This document shows positions 54,317 through 64,000 of a DNA stretch of 64,000 bases, one piece after another. The stretch lies in contig JAHRBS010000007.1 of the NCBI GenBank assembly GCA_024305745.1, positions 2,108,001-2,172,000 on the forward strand, in the 5' to 3' direction. Position numbers and translations under genes: made by a program. Numbering within the stretch: position 1 is the stretch's first letter; the number at the start of each line of letters is the position of its first letter. The notes under the pieces were generated by a model, which saw only the letters and a program-made list of their open reading frames with translations, made no database searches and was not told where the DNA came from. Origin of the DNA: Polyporus tsugae. Taxonomy: Eukaryota > Basidiomycota > Agaricomycetes > Polyporales > Polyporaceae.

Positions 54317-56775
54317 ATGAGCAAGCCAGAATCACTAACCCACAGATGGCTTCGCCAAAACATACAGCCATATGCTCACCCCGATGTCGTCTTTACCCAC
54401 GTAGATGCGGTCCTCCTCCGGCAGCCCGCCATCCGGCCAAAGACGGACGTGTACAGTTTAGTCCCTGTGCCGCCACTCTCCATGATCCGTCGCTCACGTC
54501 TCATGTCCTCCGACAGCTTATGACGACGGACGGACCCAGCTTTTGCTGTGCATCCATGGCCTCCTCCCGATAGCCTTCCGTGGCACCTCTTACAACATTC
54601 CAATTGCGATTTGGCTCCCAAGAGACTATCCCCGCAGCACCCCAATCGCTTATGTGGTCCCAACAAATGACATGCTCGTCCGACCAAGCCCCGAAATCGA
54701 CGTCAGCGGACGATGTTCCGTTCAGTACATTCACAATTGGGAAAGAAAGAGCGAGGTTTGTCGCAGCTCAACCCGCAAACATAACATCAGTGTTCATTCG
54801 TGACCCACAGGGTTGCAACCTTATCGGTCTGTTGGACGCATTGCAAGAGATATTTTCGCGCGAACCGCCCGTTTATGCGAAACCAAAGGACGCCGGTCCA
54901 GCACAGACACCATCTCCTCGGCCGCCGGCTTCTACAACCTTTGATTACCCCCATCGTCCCCCACCCCCACTTCCCGTAGATCGCCCTGGTTCCATAGGGG
55001 CTCCTGTGCAATCAACCCCTTCAACCGATGCGAATCTTGGCGTTCCTCCCCCGGTACCCGCCAAACCTGGCGGGTCTGCAGCTTTCTCTCCCTCGAGCAG
55101 CTCACCTGCTCCTCTCACTCAGGCATCCGCAAATGATCCAAGTCGCTCACTTGCCAGCTTCAGCTCTGTGCGTACACATTCCATAGTCTTGTGTGCTACG
55201 GCTCAGTTACCGATCGCCTCGTTGATCGCTGATGCGACAACTCAATAGCCCGCTCTTGCGATGAGACCGCCGCCGCCACTTCCACAAGAAGCAATCGCAA
55301 CAAGCCAATCAAACAGATCTCCTGGTCCACCAAGCTACACCCCACACGACCGCAATACTGCTGGCTTGTCTTCGAACAATCCGGCCTGGTCGGCGCGCAT
55401 GCAATCGAATCCACCAAACCAGCCTCGATCATTACACACGCTGCGTCTGGCCACTCGACAAACTCCCTCTCCGCCGCCTCCGCCGCCGCTGCCACCTGTT
55501 CCGTCTGCGACAATTACAGGTGTAACGTCGCCAGTAGGTTACGGTCGGGTGTCTCAGCAGCCGTACCCAATGCCTGTCAGCCCAGGGCAACCCGGATACG
55601 TATACTCGCAGCCGCCGCCTCCAATGTTCTCGGTACCCCAGCCCGCGTTGGAAACAAGCCCTCCGAACCTCACCTCTCCAAGTAGTCACGCAGCTCCGCC
55701 CCCGCCATTTCCGCCCGCTTTCTCTCCTCCTGCGCCCCTACCACCACCTCCGCCCGCGCCACCATCGTCCGCACACGCGCCGGACTTACTGGATGGAGAT
55801 TCCAGTACCGCTAGCCCATCATATTCAGCTGCGCCAGCGGTCGTACCGCCGCGCCCGCCCAACCCAGAACTGCTCCGACTTCACGACCAAGTTCATGCGA
55901 GGATATCTTCAGAGCTTGCATCACTTTCTCAGGCAATGGCGCTCGATGCGGAGCGCCTCCGGGCCAACCAGACAGACCTGCTCGCTGGCGAACCAGCCAT
56001 CCGTGACGAGATGGCGCGGCTGGAGGCCGTGCGCGACGTCTGTCGTGGCGTGTCGGCGCGTCTGGAGCAGGTGGTGGCGGTCGCCGAGCGGAACGTCGCC
56101 GAGCTCAAGCGGAAGGGCGACCCGGAGGTGGACGAAATGGTCTGCTCGACCACGATCGTCTACAACCAGTCAGTACCCCGATTTGCTCAAACTCCCCCGC
56201 CGGACGTGTTTTTGACCGCTGACTTTTCTGTTAATTGGTTGCCATTTCGTCATCGCCCGATCTCTCCCCGACGCGCGAAACTCGGAACGCCGCTGTCTGG
56301 TTTTCTGCCCCGAACGCATCGGTACACACACGCGACGGCTGCCACAGGCTCATAAATCTCGTAGCTGAAGACAACGCAATCGAGGACACGATTTACCATC
56401 TGCACCGTGCGGTCAACGCCGGTCGTATAGACCTCGAGCGGTTCTTAAGGGTACGTCTCCCCACCTCTTACCAGCATTCTCTCGAGCTATTCCTGGCCTT
56501 AAAGAGCCCAGAGAATGCTCCCCGCCCTGAGTCTGCGTGACACTGGCCCCTACGGCTACGGGCAGACTGCTTGCCTCTGATTTGATGAACACTTTATCAA
56601 GAACTGCTTTCCTTTCATGGATGGCGTACTGATCCACGGGTTTCAACAGACAACTCGCGTTCTCGCCGAGGAGCAGTTCATGAAACGCGCTCTCATCGAG
56701 AAGATCCAAGCGGGCATTCCCCGCGGTAGCTCGGACGGCGCGGCCTGGGCAGATGCTCCCTCCCAATGGCGTTAG
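54317..56775 (+). CDS. VPS23: ESCRT-I subunit TSG101/Vps23
   Basis: Six exons (54317-54455, 54517-54755, 54811-55167, 55249-56168, 56348-56450, 56650-56775), 1884 nt, 627 residues. An N-terminal UEV domain (about residues 1-145) shows RPKTDVYTYDDGRTQLLLCI, HGLLPIAFRGTSYNIPIAIW, PIAYVVPTNDMLV and SGRCSVQYIHNW; as in all UEV proteins, the catalytic Cys of active E2s is absent. It is followed by a long Pro-rich region (residues about 160-440), a coiled coil (ELASLSQAMALDAERLRANQ) and the C-terminal steadiness box (INLVAEDNAIEDTIYHLHRA, TTRVLAEEQFMKRALIEKIQ). It recognises ubiquitinated cargo and PTAP-type motifs at endosomes in the multivesicular body pathway. The Pro-rich linker is long relative to yeast Vps23. 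Confidence 0.95.
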
Positions 56776-58610
56776 CGAACCGAACTGTTTGATGCATACA
56801 TTCAACTCGCGGGACTGGCGGGATAATGACGGAACCCTCCCATTCGAGGGATGCGATCAGTAGGAAGAACTAGTATGAACATATCTTGCTGCTTGCTGGA
56901 GCGAGACTGCACCCTCGCGCCACAATCCACGATGATCTTCCGCAGCTGAAGATGCCCAGCAGAGTGACGCCACTTGCCCGATGCTTACGAGTTCGCCGGA
57001 GCCGCGTCCAGACTGGCTGGGAGATCGGCTTCGCAATGCCCCCCGCCCCGTTTCCTTTTTGGGTAAGTCATCGCATCTTTCCCGACATATCCCGCCGTGG
57101 CACACGTATGATGGCCCCTGTGCGATATGCACGGCTGCCTGACTGACTAAAGGCCAGGTCAACTTAAGGACTGGTGCGCCAGTTAGGGTTATACTGTGAG
57201 GAGCCAGTTGATCATGTTCGGGCGCCACATTGACTTGGTCAAACCACTCCTGTGACGGTCATGGCCGAACTCCGCTTTCGCGCGAGTGACCGGTTTAGCT
57301 ACTACCAATATCGCCCCCGCAGAAGCGCAAATCGCTTCGAGATTGCGTGAATAGACTCCGCGGCGAGCCTCTCCTCATGTCCTCCGACATATGCTGTCCG
57401 AATACAAATGACGCTATATTGCTGGCAAATGGAGCACAGTCCATCTGGGGAGCTGGATTGGTTGTTTATAATGGAGGCTGGTCAGTTCGAGTTTGGTGAA
57501 GTTCACCATCCAAGGGGTCCGCTTGACTGTGGTTCCATAAGTACAATAGCTAAGCGCTAAGCAATGGCTATCTAGCAGTATCTAGCACGCCGTGACAGTC
57601 AACGTCCCGCAAACAGCGCTAGCATACTCAGCTATGCCCACTTGGTTCACCGTCTACTAAATACGACTTGAAGTCGCCTCGCGCTTTTGCTATGAGTATA
57701 CGCCGTCCACACTTTGGGGGGGAAGTTTGGGCCAGTCGATCCCTGGCAGGCCGCGGGCTCCATGAGGTCCCATCGCTCCGAGTCCCTGATGCAATCATGA
57801 AGGATCCGTAGTTTGGTATATATATGTCACAGTCATACTCTGAACTTTCCCGATCCCAATCTACAACATACGTCGACACCGTTCATTGAGGCTATCAGGA
57901 TGTAGGCTGCTCCTTGTCTGCAGTCAAACTTAGGTGGCCATGGCGAGATGGCGGCGGGACAGGCAAGGCTTAGGGAAGCTTGGCTGCTGAGCGCTGAATA
58001 GCGTTGAGATCGTTTAAGCCAATGACGTAGTGCTATTTCCCTGAATCAGCCACTGTAGGGAACAAGCGTGACGCTGACTGATTTTGAGAGAACTAGAGGT
58101 TTCGTCCTCCACTTTATTATAATTATAGAGTAATTGCATTCGTTATCTGCATTGGGGCTCGATGAAGCTTGAAGACGGCCTCCTCTTCAAACAGACCAAG
58201 ATTTTATCTCCCCTAGAGAGACCGAGACCAGAGCTGGACGATCGTATGAAGAGTCTGAAGATGCAGGGAATGTTGTAGACGATAGCGTGTATATTGATTG
58301 AATCGAACGGCCATCACGGCATATGTACATAGTATATAGTACAGTCGACAATAGATATCGTCATAAAGCAACGTGAGGTGCATACGTGAACAATAGGGGG
58401 TGTCCTCTGGGAAACAGCGAAAAGCTAGGACATACGTGCGACAAGCGACAGAGACAGCGGCTGCAGGACATGGAGTAGCATGAGGATCAATAAAAAGACC
58501 AAACGAACTCGAATGGAGACAAGGAAGCCAAAGGACATCATGCAGGGAATAAACAACATTGTTCTGCATGCTTCATGTTGGCCGGGGGAGATAACGATAG
58601 TTCAGTTCAA
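56776..58610. other. Long convergent intergenic region with no assignable gene
   Basis: 1.8 kb between two convergent genes, longer than needed for UTRs. A minus-strand frame, 57628-57879 (starts MSTYVVDWDRESSEYDCDIY), overlaps a TATATATA stretch near 57818-57827 that could be a promoter. AT-rich sequence lies at 58100-58140 and 58310-58360. No domain is recognised in any frame. Confidence 0.4.
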
Positions 58611-61435
58611 TCATGCAACGATTCGACCGCCTTCGCCAAAACCAAGCCTCTGGATCCCAGGCGATCCCGGTGGGAGCATCTTGCCTGAACTTCCGACCCA
58701 TTCCCATACCCTCTGCTCATCTCCGCCGTCAACTTCTTGAAGGTTCGTTCGGACATTCGCGTTCCCCTCGACAACCCGCTCTACACGCGACCACAACCGT
58801 TTACGTTTCGAAACGTCGTGAATGTCCTGTAAGACGAGATCACGAAGCTGTAGGGAAGATAGGTACGGCCGGGTGACCGTCACGGGGTCCGTGTGGTGGG
58901 CGAGCTCCTGGTTCCGTAGGCAGTCCAGAGCGACGGTGACGAGAGTAGCGACCTGCTCGCCTTCGACCGCCCGTTGTGCCTGACGGCGGCGCACAAGCAT
59001 GACAACCAAGGTAGAGAATACCGCTCCTGAAACAAGTGTAAGCTATCAGCCAAGTATAAGCGCGCCTTGGACGTACCGATGATTGACAGTCGCCACTCAT
59101 TCCATAATTCTCTGACCTTGACTCTGACAGCACACTGCCAACTCATGACAGCTGTCTTGTGCGCCAAGAATCGTTTGCCACTAAGGAGCCACGTCAGTGC
59201 CCGAAGGTATAAACCAAAACCAGGGATTAGGGACCACTCACGTTGCATCTTCACCCATGAAGACGCCGCCCCATTGGAGAAGCTGTCGCACAGCTTCGTT
59301 GAACGTGTCATCCAGAGCGTCGAGCATGCTTGGCTGGCGTAAGGTGCAATCAGCATTCGTGCTAACGAAGGTCTCAACTGATAGAAACTCACCCGAGTTG
59401 TCTTCTTGATATGCTCTCTAAGTCTTTCGAGCTCGAGGCCCCACCGCTGACTTTCGGTAGCTTCGTCGCCTTCAGGTAGGCCGACATTCAAGCCTTCGCA
59501 AATCCTGCGCCCCCGTTCGTTCGCGAGGATCGACTCGATGGCGTTGCCGAGCGCACCGATGTGGCGCTTGCGACGGGGATCCTCGACACACCGTGGAGGG
59601 ACCGCAACAGGGCCAATGTACGGCATGCCGTCAAAGGCATAGTGAATGCCAGCATAGAGAAGGTCTGAAAGGGGTGACCCGGATGATACATGTGCCTCGC
59701 GCTCGTAGGCTTGCACGACGCCGTTCGCGGTTTCCTTGCGAATGAGAGGGACGGGGAGGAAAGCGAGGAGTGGATGGGGTTTCAGGATGTAGCCATTCTC
59801 GCAGGCGAGAGACTCTGGGGTGCAGGTCGCGTGTCTGGGACAGGGCGTGCATTCGTCAGGCTGCATGGCAGGGACGAGAGGGAGCGGAGGGCATGCCTCC
59901 GCTGGGACAACGGAGGACACGTTCGCATCTACGACACCGGCCTTTGTTGGAAGTGGAGGGGGCGGGGAGGATGTATGAGCTGGATCGGCAGCATAGAGGG
60001 TGGTGCGGTTCTCTCTATTGCAGCTCTCAACCACCGCTCGACGTTCACGAAGGTCGTTGAGGATCGAATTCGTGGACGAGCCAGCATCGCAGAAGCCAAT
60101 CTGAGCATTTTCCTGCTTGTACTGCACAACCAGTCCTGTGCTCGTGAAGAGTAGAAGGGCGACCAGGAGGCGGAGAAACCAGTTCGTGCGCAGGGTTTCT
60201 GACGGTGTGCCATTGACGAAAGAACCTCCCTCAGCGATTCGTTGCGCGATGAGATCAACGCTCTCGTCTTGGAGGTCTGTCGCCTTCTCGTCGTATAGCA
60301 CGTCTTCCGCTTCGTCCGTTGGTACATGCACACCAGCTTCAGCCATGCTTTCCGCAAGGCTTGCGATGGGCTGGGTAGGTTCCGACGTGGGCTCCTCGTC
60401 TTCGTCCTCTTCTTTGAGATCGCGAACCACAGAAAGCTGTCGCCCCTGGAAAACTGCTGCTGGCAACTGGGGTTCGAAGCTACTTTCCGGCGGCTTCACA
60501 GGTGAAAGCTCGCGTCCTTTGCCCTTGTCTTTGGGCGGCGAAGGGGAGGATATTTGAGGCGGCGCAGACATCGACTTGCGTGATTTCTGCTGGGTCCGCG
60601 CACCAACGGAAGACTTGCGCGGGCGCGGGCGAACAGGAGATGGGCGGAGCGGAGAGGACTCTGTTCCTGATTGGAAGATATTGTTATCTTCCCAACCGGA
60701 CTCCGGGTCTTCTGCAATCGGCCGAGAGACGCGTCTAGCCTGCGTTCCTGCGTCGGCAGCCTGAACACTCATGAGTCCCTCCACGTTCGGGGCAAAAGGG
60801 GATATACACACGCACCGCCTTCTTCGGTCGCCTGACCTTGCGAACCACAGGTTCCTCCTCGGGCTCGCTCTCCTCGACCAATGTAGGTTCCGTCAGTTGG
60901 GCCGTGCGCCTTCTTGACGGCCCACCCAGGGAGGGTTCCGCGGTAGCGCGGCGACGTTTAGGCTACCTCACGCGTGAGCTCTGCTACTAAGGGGTGATCA
61001 AGGTACGCTGCGACACTCACAGGAGCGCTATGCTCTACTTCTGGCTGTTCGTTGGGCACGGGAGTCTTAGAGAGGCGTCTGGAGCTGCGCCTGACAGGCT
61101 GTTGCCACGACGTTACACGGCGGACACAGAGCGTAAGTGTGGGTACATACCTTATTCTCCTTCAGAGGCCTGCCAGTCACTCCATCTGTAATCCCGTCCT
61201 CGCTGGCCTGGCTATTCTCGCGTTTGAGTCGTTCTTTGATGAACTTCTTGGCCTTCGGCTTGATCTCCTCGTTAAAGATCTGAACAAGCTTGGACTTGGT
61301 GTATTGGGACGGATACTTGATGTTGTGGAAACCAAGGACTCCTAGGAGCTGCGGGACCGTAAGGGACGAGGGCTCGAAGTCTGGTTTGAGGTAATCGCCT
61401 TGGGCGATGACCTGAGCGGCGGTCATGCGCGACAT
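58611..61435 (-). CDS. SRC1: Inner nuclear membrane protein Src1/Heh1 (HeH and MSC domains)
   Basis: Minus-strand gene from ATG at 61435 (MSRMTAAQVIAQGDYLKPDF) to the stop at 58611. The N-terminal HeH/LEM-like fold reads LTVPQLLGVLGFHNIKYPSQ then KSKLVQIFNEEIKPKAKKFI. A basic and Ser/Pro-rich nucleoplasmic linker follows with likely NLS patches (PKRRRA; RKVRRPKKA). The first membrane segment is FLRLLVALLLFTSTGLVVQY. The lumenal part has paired cysteines (ECTPCPRHATCTPESLACEN) and AFDGMPYIGPVAVPPRC. A second membrane segment, IIGAVFSTLVVMLVR, precedes the winged-helix MSC domain (PYLSSLQLRDLVLQDIHDVS; LWSRVERVVEGNANVRTNLQ). Family members anchor chromatin and rDNA and monitor nuclear pore assembly with ESCRT-III. 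Several short introns lie in the 5' third. Confidence 0.93.
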
Positions 61436-61993
61436 GATGATGGGACACGCGTTCAGCGCACGGGATGGGGAACGCGGGGCAGGGAAGCGCGAAGGAGGAC
61501 GTCGTTGCGGTTCACGTTCAGGTCGCGGCGCGTCAACCTTCCCACGCGTCCCTCGCGATAAACAAACAGTGACAGTGACACGCGACCATCCCACGTCCAT
61601 CACGTGCCCATCCGCAGTGTAAGCGCCGCATGATTAGATTTGGATCCCTCGCTTATCTGATAAAAATGAGTCACTTACCTTGACTCGGAGCTGCACTCGC
61701 CTTCGTTTTCCACTCAACCTCCTCCTCGCACATGAATTGCGCGTGCGCAGCGTCATGACTCCTCCCTTCCAGTGGTGTTCTCAGCGCGTTTGCTATATTA
61801 GCATGCCGTCAGCATGGTGCGCAGCCGTGCGATGACTTAAACCTGTCAAAACATTAGGAATCAGGACACGAGTACACGTACTCGTCGGCGCGGACGTCGG
61901 CCGACATTCACACCTCAGGTCTCTGAGTTGCCCAGGGTATAAGGTACGCTGTCGTGCCCACCGGGAGTAACCCGCAAGCCTCGAATTCCTGCC
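61436..61993. promoter_or_regulatory. Divergent promoter region Src1 / O-methyltransferase
   Basis: 558 bp between the start codons. Two ACGCGT hexamers lie close to the Src1 start (61447-61452 and 61544-61549). The side toward the methyltransferase is CT-rich. No gene is seen. Confidence 0.45.
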
Positions 61994-62848
61994 ATGTCTA
62001 CCCAACCTTTCCAATCTCTAAGAGAGTCGCGTCCCATCCACGACGAATGGGTCCGCTCCGATGAGTACCACAACTCGTATCTCATTCCCCACGACGAGGC
62101 TCTCGCGTACGTGCGCAAGAATAGCGACGAAAACGGTGTTCCCGAGATCGCCGTGAGCACCGCGCAAGGCAAGCTCCTTAACCTCTACGCCAAGTCCATC
62201 GGCGCGAAGCGGATCCTCGAGATCGGGACGCTGGGAGGGTGAGAGTATCGGATTCTCCTCGCCGACAACCCGCTAAAATATACAGGTACTCCGCTATATG
62301 GCTTGCACGGGCATTGCCAGCAGATGGTGAGCTCGTCACCTTGGAGCTCGAAGAGAAGCACGCCAAGGTATCAGCATACATCCCACTGCACGTGGGACGG
62401 CGATGAGACCCATTTTCAGGTCGCCCAGGAGAACATCGACCGTGCTGGACTCACGTCCAAGGTCAAGATTATCATCGGTCCCGCCGCGGAGTCTCTGAAG
62501 AAGCTCCCGACGGAGCCCCAGTTCGACCTCGTGTTCATCGACGCGGACAAAGAGAACAATGCCACCTACCTCCTTGAGGCTGAACGCCTCGTTAGGAAAG
62601 GCGGCGTCATTGTCAGTCTCTCAGGCTGGTCTTCCGTTATCGCCACGCGTATCTAACCATTGTTGTAGATCGTGGACAACGTCGTCCACCAGGGCCGTGT
62701 CGCAGATCCCACCAATACCGAGAAGGCAACCCTTGGTGTGCGCAAGCTCCTTGAGCATCTGAAGCATGACAAGAATGTCGAGGCGACCACCATTGCTACG
62801 GTTGGCGAGAAGGGCTGGGATGGCTTCACCTACGCCGTTCGTCTGTAG
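61994..62848 (+). CDS. SAM-dependent O-methyltransferase, caffeoyl-CoA OMT-like (Methyltransf_3)
   Basis: Four exons (61994-62238, 62286-62367, 62420-62611, 62669-62848), 699 nt, 232 residues, the usual length of class I cation-dependent OMTs. It starts MSTQPFQSLRESRPIHDEW, followed by GKLLNLYAKSIGAKRILEIG, the SAM-binding glycine loop EIGTLGGYSAIWLA, the acidic ELVTLELEEKH strand, and FDLVFIDADKENN, whose Asp residues bind the divalent metal and catechol. VIIVDNVVHQGRV supplies the next metal-binding Asp-Asn. The C-terminus is DGFTYAVRL. It transfers methyl groups from SAM to catechol-type oxygens; the fungal substrate is unknown. Proximity to two flavin monooxygenases (20 kb away) is too loose to imply a pathway. 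Confidence 0.93.
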
Positions 62849-63494
62849 TTTATGTCCGCCACACCGTCGGGCCAGATAGAGCCTTGCTGTAATGTAAACC
62901 TTTGTAAGTAACAGTTGATGCAGTCTGCAACATACCTGTGCCTTCATCAAACGCAGTCTAACATGCAGTAACATCGTGTTGCTAAAGCACCACGGAAAAG
63001 AGGCACGAACCTTCAATGCGGGCCTCACCGTCCTGCAAAGATCGAACCTCACTTCAAACTGACTTCGAGCCGGAGTTTCGCACGATCACAGCAGCACACG
63101 AAAGAGGTGGGGGCGTATCAGACCTGATTGTATTAAACTAACCAGCGAACTGCCCTAATGGTGTGGGGGGAGAGGGAGGTACCTTTTCCTCGCACGCGAG
63201 TAGTAGAGTAAAAAAAGGGATCACGGGATATAGCAAGCAAGCAAGAAGGAGTAGCTAGAGAGAGAGCAACTGTCCGAGTCCGTGCGCACGGCAAACACAC
63301 CGGTGGGTGAGCGAGGTATCGTAGCGTAACATCTACAACGCGTAGGCCCTACAAACAAAGTGTCCGACGAGGCAGCAAGAGTCCGATTCGAGAACTATGG
63401 CCATAGGTTAAGGCCCGCCCTTGTTCAAGTCCATGATGTTCGTCAGGGGGATCTGCTCCCGGCTGGGGAGGGAACGCTAGCTGGTTGGGTCCGC
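62849..63494. other. Convergent intergenic region
   Basis: 3' UTRs of the methyltransferase (+) and the GPI-anchored protein gene (-). A short agagagag run lies near 63257. No gene is seen. Confidence 0.5.
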
Positions 63495-64000
63495 TTAGAG
63501 CGCGAGGACAGCCGCCGCGATAGCGGCGACACCGAGGAGCGCACTCGATGCAGCGGTGGAAGCCGCGCCATTGTTCTTGTCAGCGGCACCCGTGGGGGCA
63601 GCGGAGGCGGAGGTGGAGTCGGGGGACGCGACAGAACTGGAGCTGGGGGAGCTAGCAGCCGGGGAGGACGAAGACGCGGCGTTGTCGACGGCAGCGTTCA
63701 CGGGGGCCATGTCGGTGGGGATCATCTTGGGGGCGTCACCGCTCAAGTCGATGGAGCCGTCGTCCTTGAGTGTCTCGGGGTTGGCGCCGAGGAACGAACG
63801 GGTGTACATGACGTTCTCCATGACGAGGGAGTGCGACCAGTCAGGGAGGGATGCGAGATCGATGTTCTGACCCCAGCTGGCGGCCTTCGCGTTACCAGAG
63901 GTGAGCGAGTTGGTGTAAGCCATCATAGCGGCCATGTCCGAGGAGTTGGAGACTGCGGAGCCCATGGTCTGCGAGATGGAGGTGGAGGCCATGTACGCTG
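63495..64000 (-). CDS. Probable GPI-anchored cell-surface protein, C-terminal part (truncated by window end)
   Basis: Minus-strand frame ending at 63495. It is open for at least 165 residues and may continue or be spliced beyond the window. The visible part has SLPDWSHSLVMENVMYTRSF and LGANPETLKDDGSIDL, then a Ser/Ala/Pro-rich segment and a hydrophobic C-terminal tail, ALLGVAAIAAAVLAL, preceded by NNGAAST. That combination (Ser-rich stalk, small residues, hydrophobic tail with no charged end) is typical of a GPI attachment signal. I do not recognise the upstream domain, so function is unassigned. A secretory signal peptide would lie outside the window. Confidence 0.7.
   Translation of the reverse strand, partial: AYMASTSISQTMGSAVSNSSDMAAMMAYTNSLTSGNAKAASWGQNIDLASLPDWSHSLVMENVMYTRSFLGANPETLKDDGSIDLSGDAPKMIPTDMAPVNAAVDNAASSSSPAASSPSSSSVASPDSTSASAAPTGAADKNNGAASTAASSALLGVAAIAAAVLAL

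Noticed and set aside
37284..62848. A secondary-metabolite cluster made of the two monooxygenases, the O-methyltransferase and the TEA factor
   Set aside because: They are separated by housekeeping genes (APC5, NOC3, TSG101, Src1) over 20 kb and no polyketide, peptide or terpene synthase is present.
1..64000. CRISPR arrays, bacterial operons, intact transposons
   Set aside because: No regularly spaced repeats, no Shine-Dalgarno-linked operons, and no transposase, reverse transcriptase or integrase motifs were seen; genes are spliced eukaryotic genes.

Overview
The window is nuclear DNA of a filamentous basidiomycete, most likely an Agaricomycete and perhaps from the Polyporales. The evidence is compact genes broken by many 45-70 bp GT-AG introns, GC-rich coding sequence, CT-rich tracts before start codons, a hypothetical-protein family common in wood-decay fungi, and clear fungal orthologues of core eukaryotic genes. 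I saw no intact transposon, no tRNA or rRNA gene and no CRISPR array. All gene models were joined by eye from splice signals and reading phase.

Left part (1-22.9 kb). The 3' part of a YheT/EMB8-type alpha/beta hydrolase is followed by a GIR2/RWDD1-type RWD protein (-), mitoribosomal bS21m (+), a tiny Cys-rich protein (+, 4.4 kb), a basidiomycete-specific hypothetical protein (+, 7.5-9.6 kb), a CTDK-I-type cyclin (+), RNase P/MRP subunit Pop4 (-), an unresolved gene (13.5-14.5 kb), a second tiny Cys-rich protein of the same signature (-, 15.2-15.7 kb), eIF2B alpha/GCN3 (-) and an unknown 205-residue protein (+, 20.5 kb).

Middle part (22.9-46.9 kb). A long XMAP215-type TOG protein (2210 residues, five TOG-like blocks) is followed by an SCT1/GPT2-type glycerol-3-phosphate acyltransferase, methionine aminopeptidase 1 (-), and a tandem pair of FAD monooxygenases exactly 4141 bp apart. 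Between the two monooxygenases lies a decayed, internally reordered fragment of the neighbouring methionine aminopeptidase gene. APC5 (-) follows.

Right part (47.2-64 kb). NOC3 (+) is divergent from APC5. Then come a TEA/ATTS transcription factor (-), the ESCRT-I subunit TSG101/Vps23 (+), the inner nuclear membrane protein Src1/Heh1 (-), a CCoAOMT-type O-methyltransferase (+) and the C-terminal part of a probable GPI-anchored protein (-) cut by the window edge.

Most genes are conserved housekeeping genes (translation control, RNA processing, cell cycle, nuclear envelope, lipid synthesis) with no operon-like logic. The accessory parts are the monooxygenase/aminopeptidase duplication (34-43 kb), the two Cys-rich mini-proteins that share a C-x4-C-x-F-S-x2-H core, and several open but unassigned intergenic stretches.
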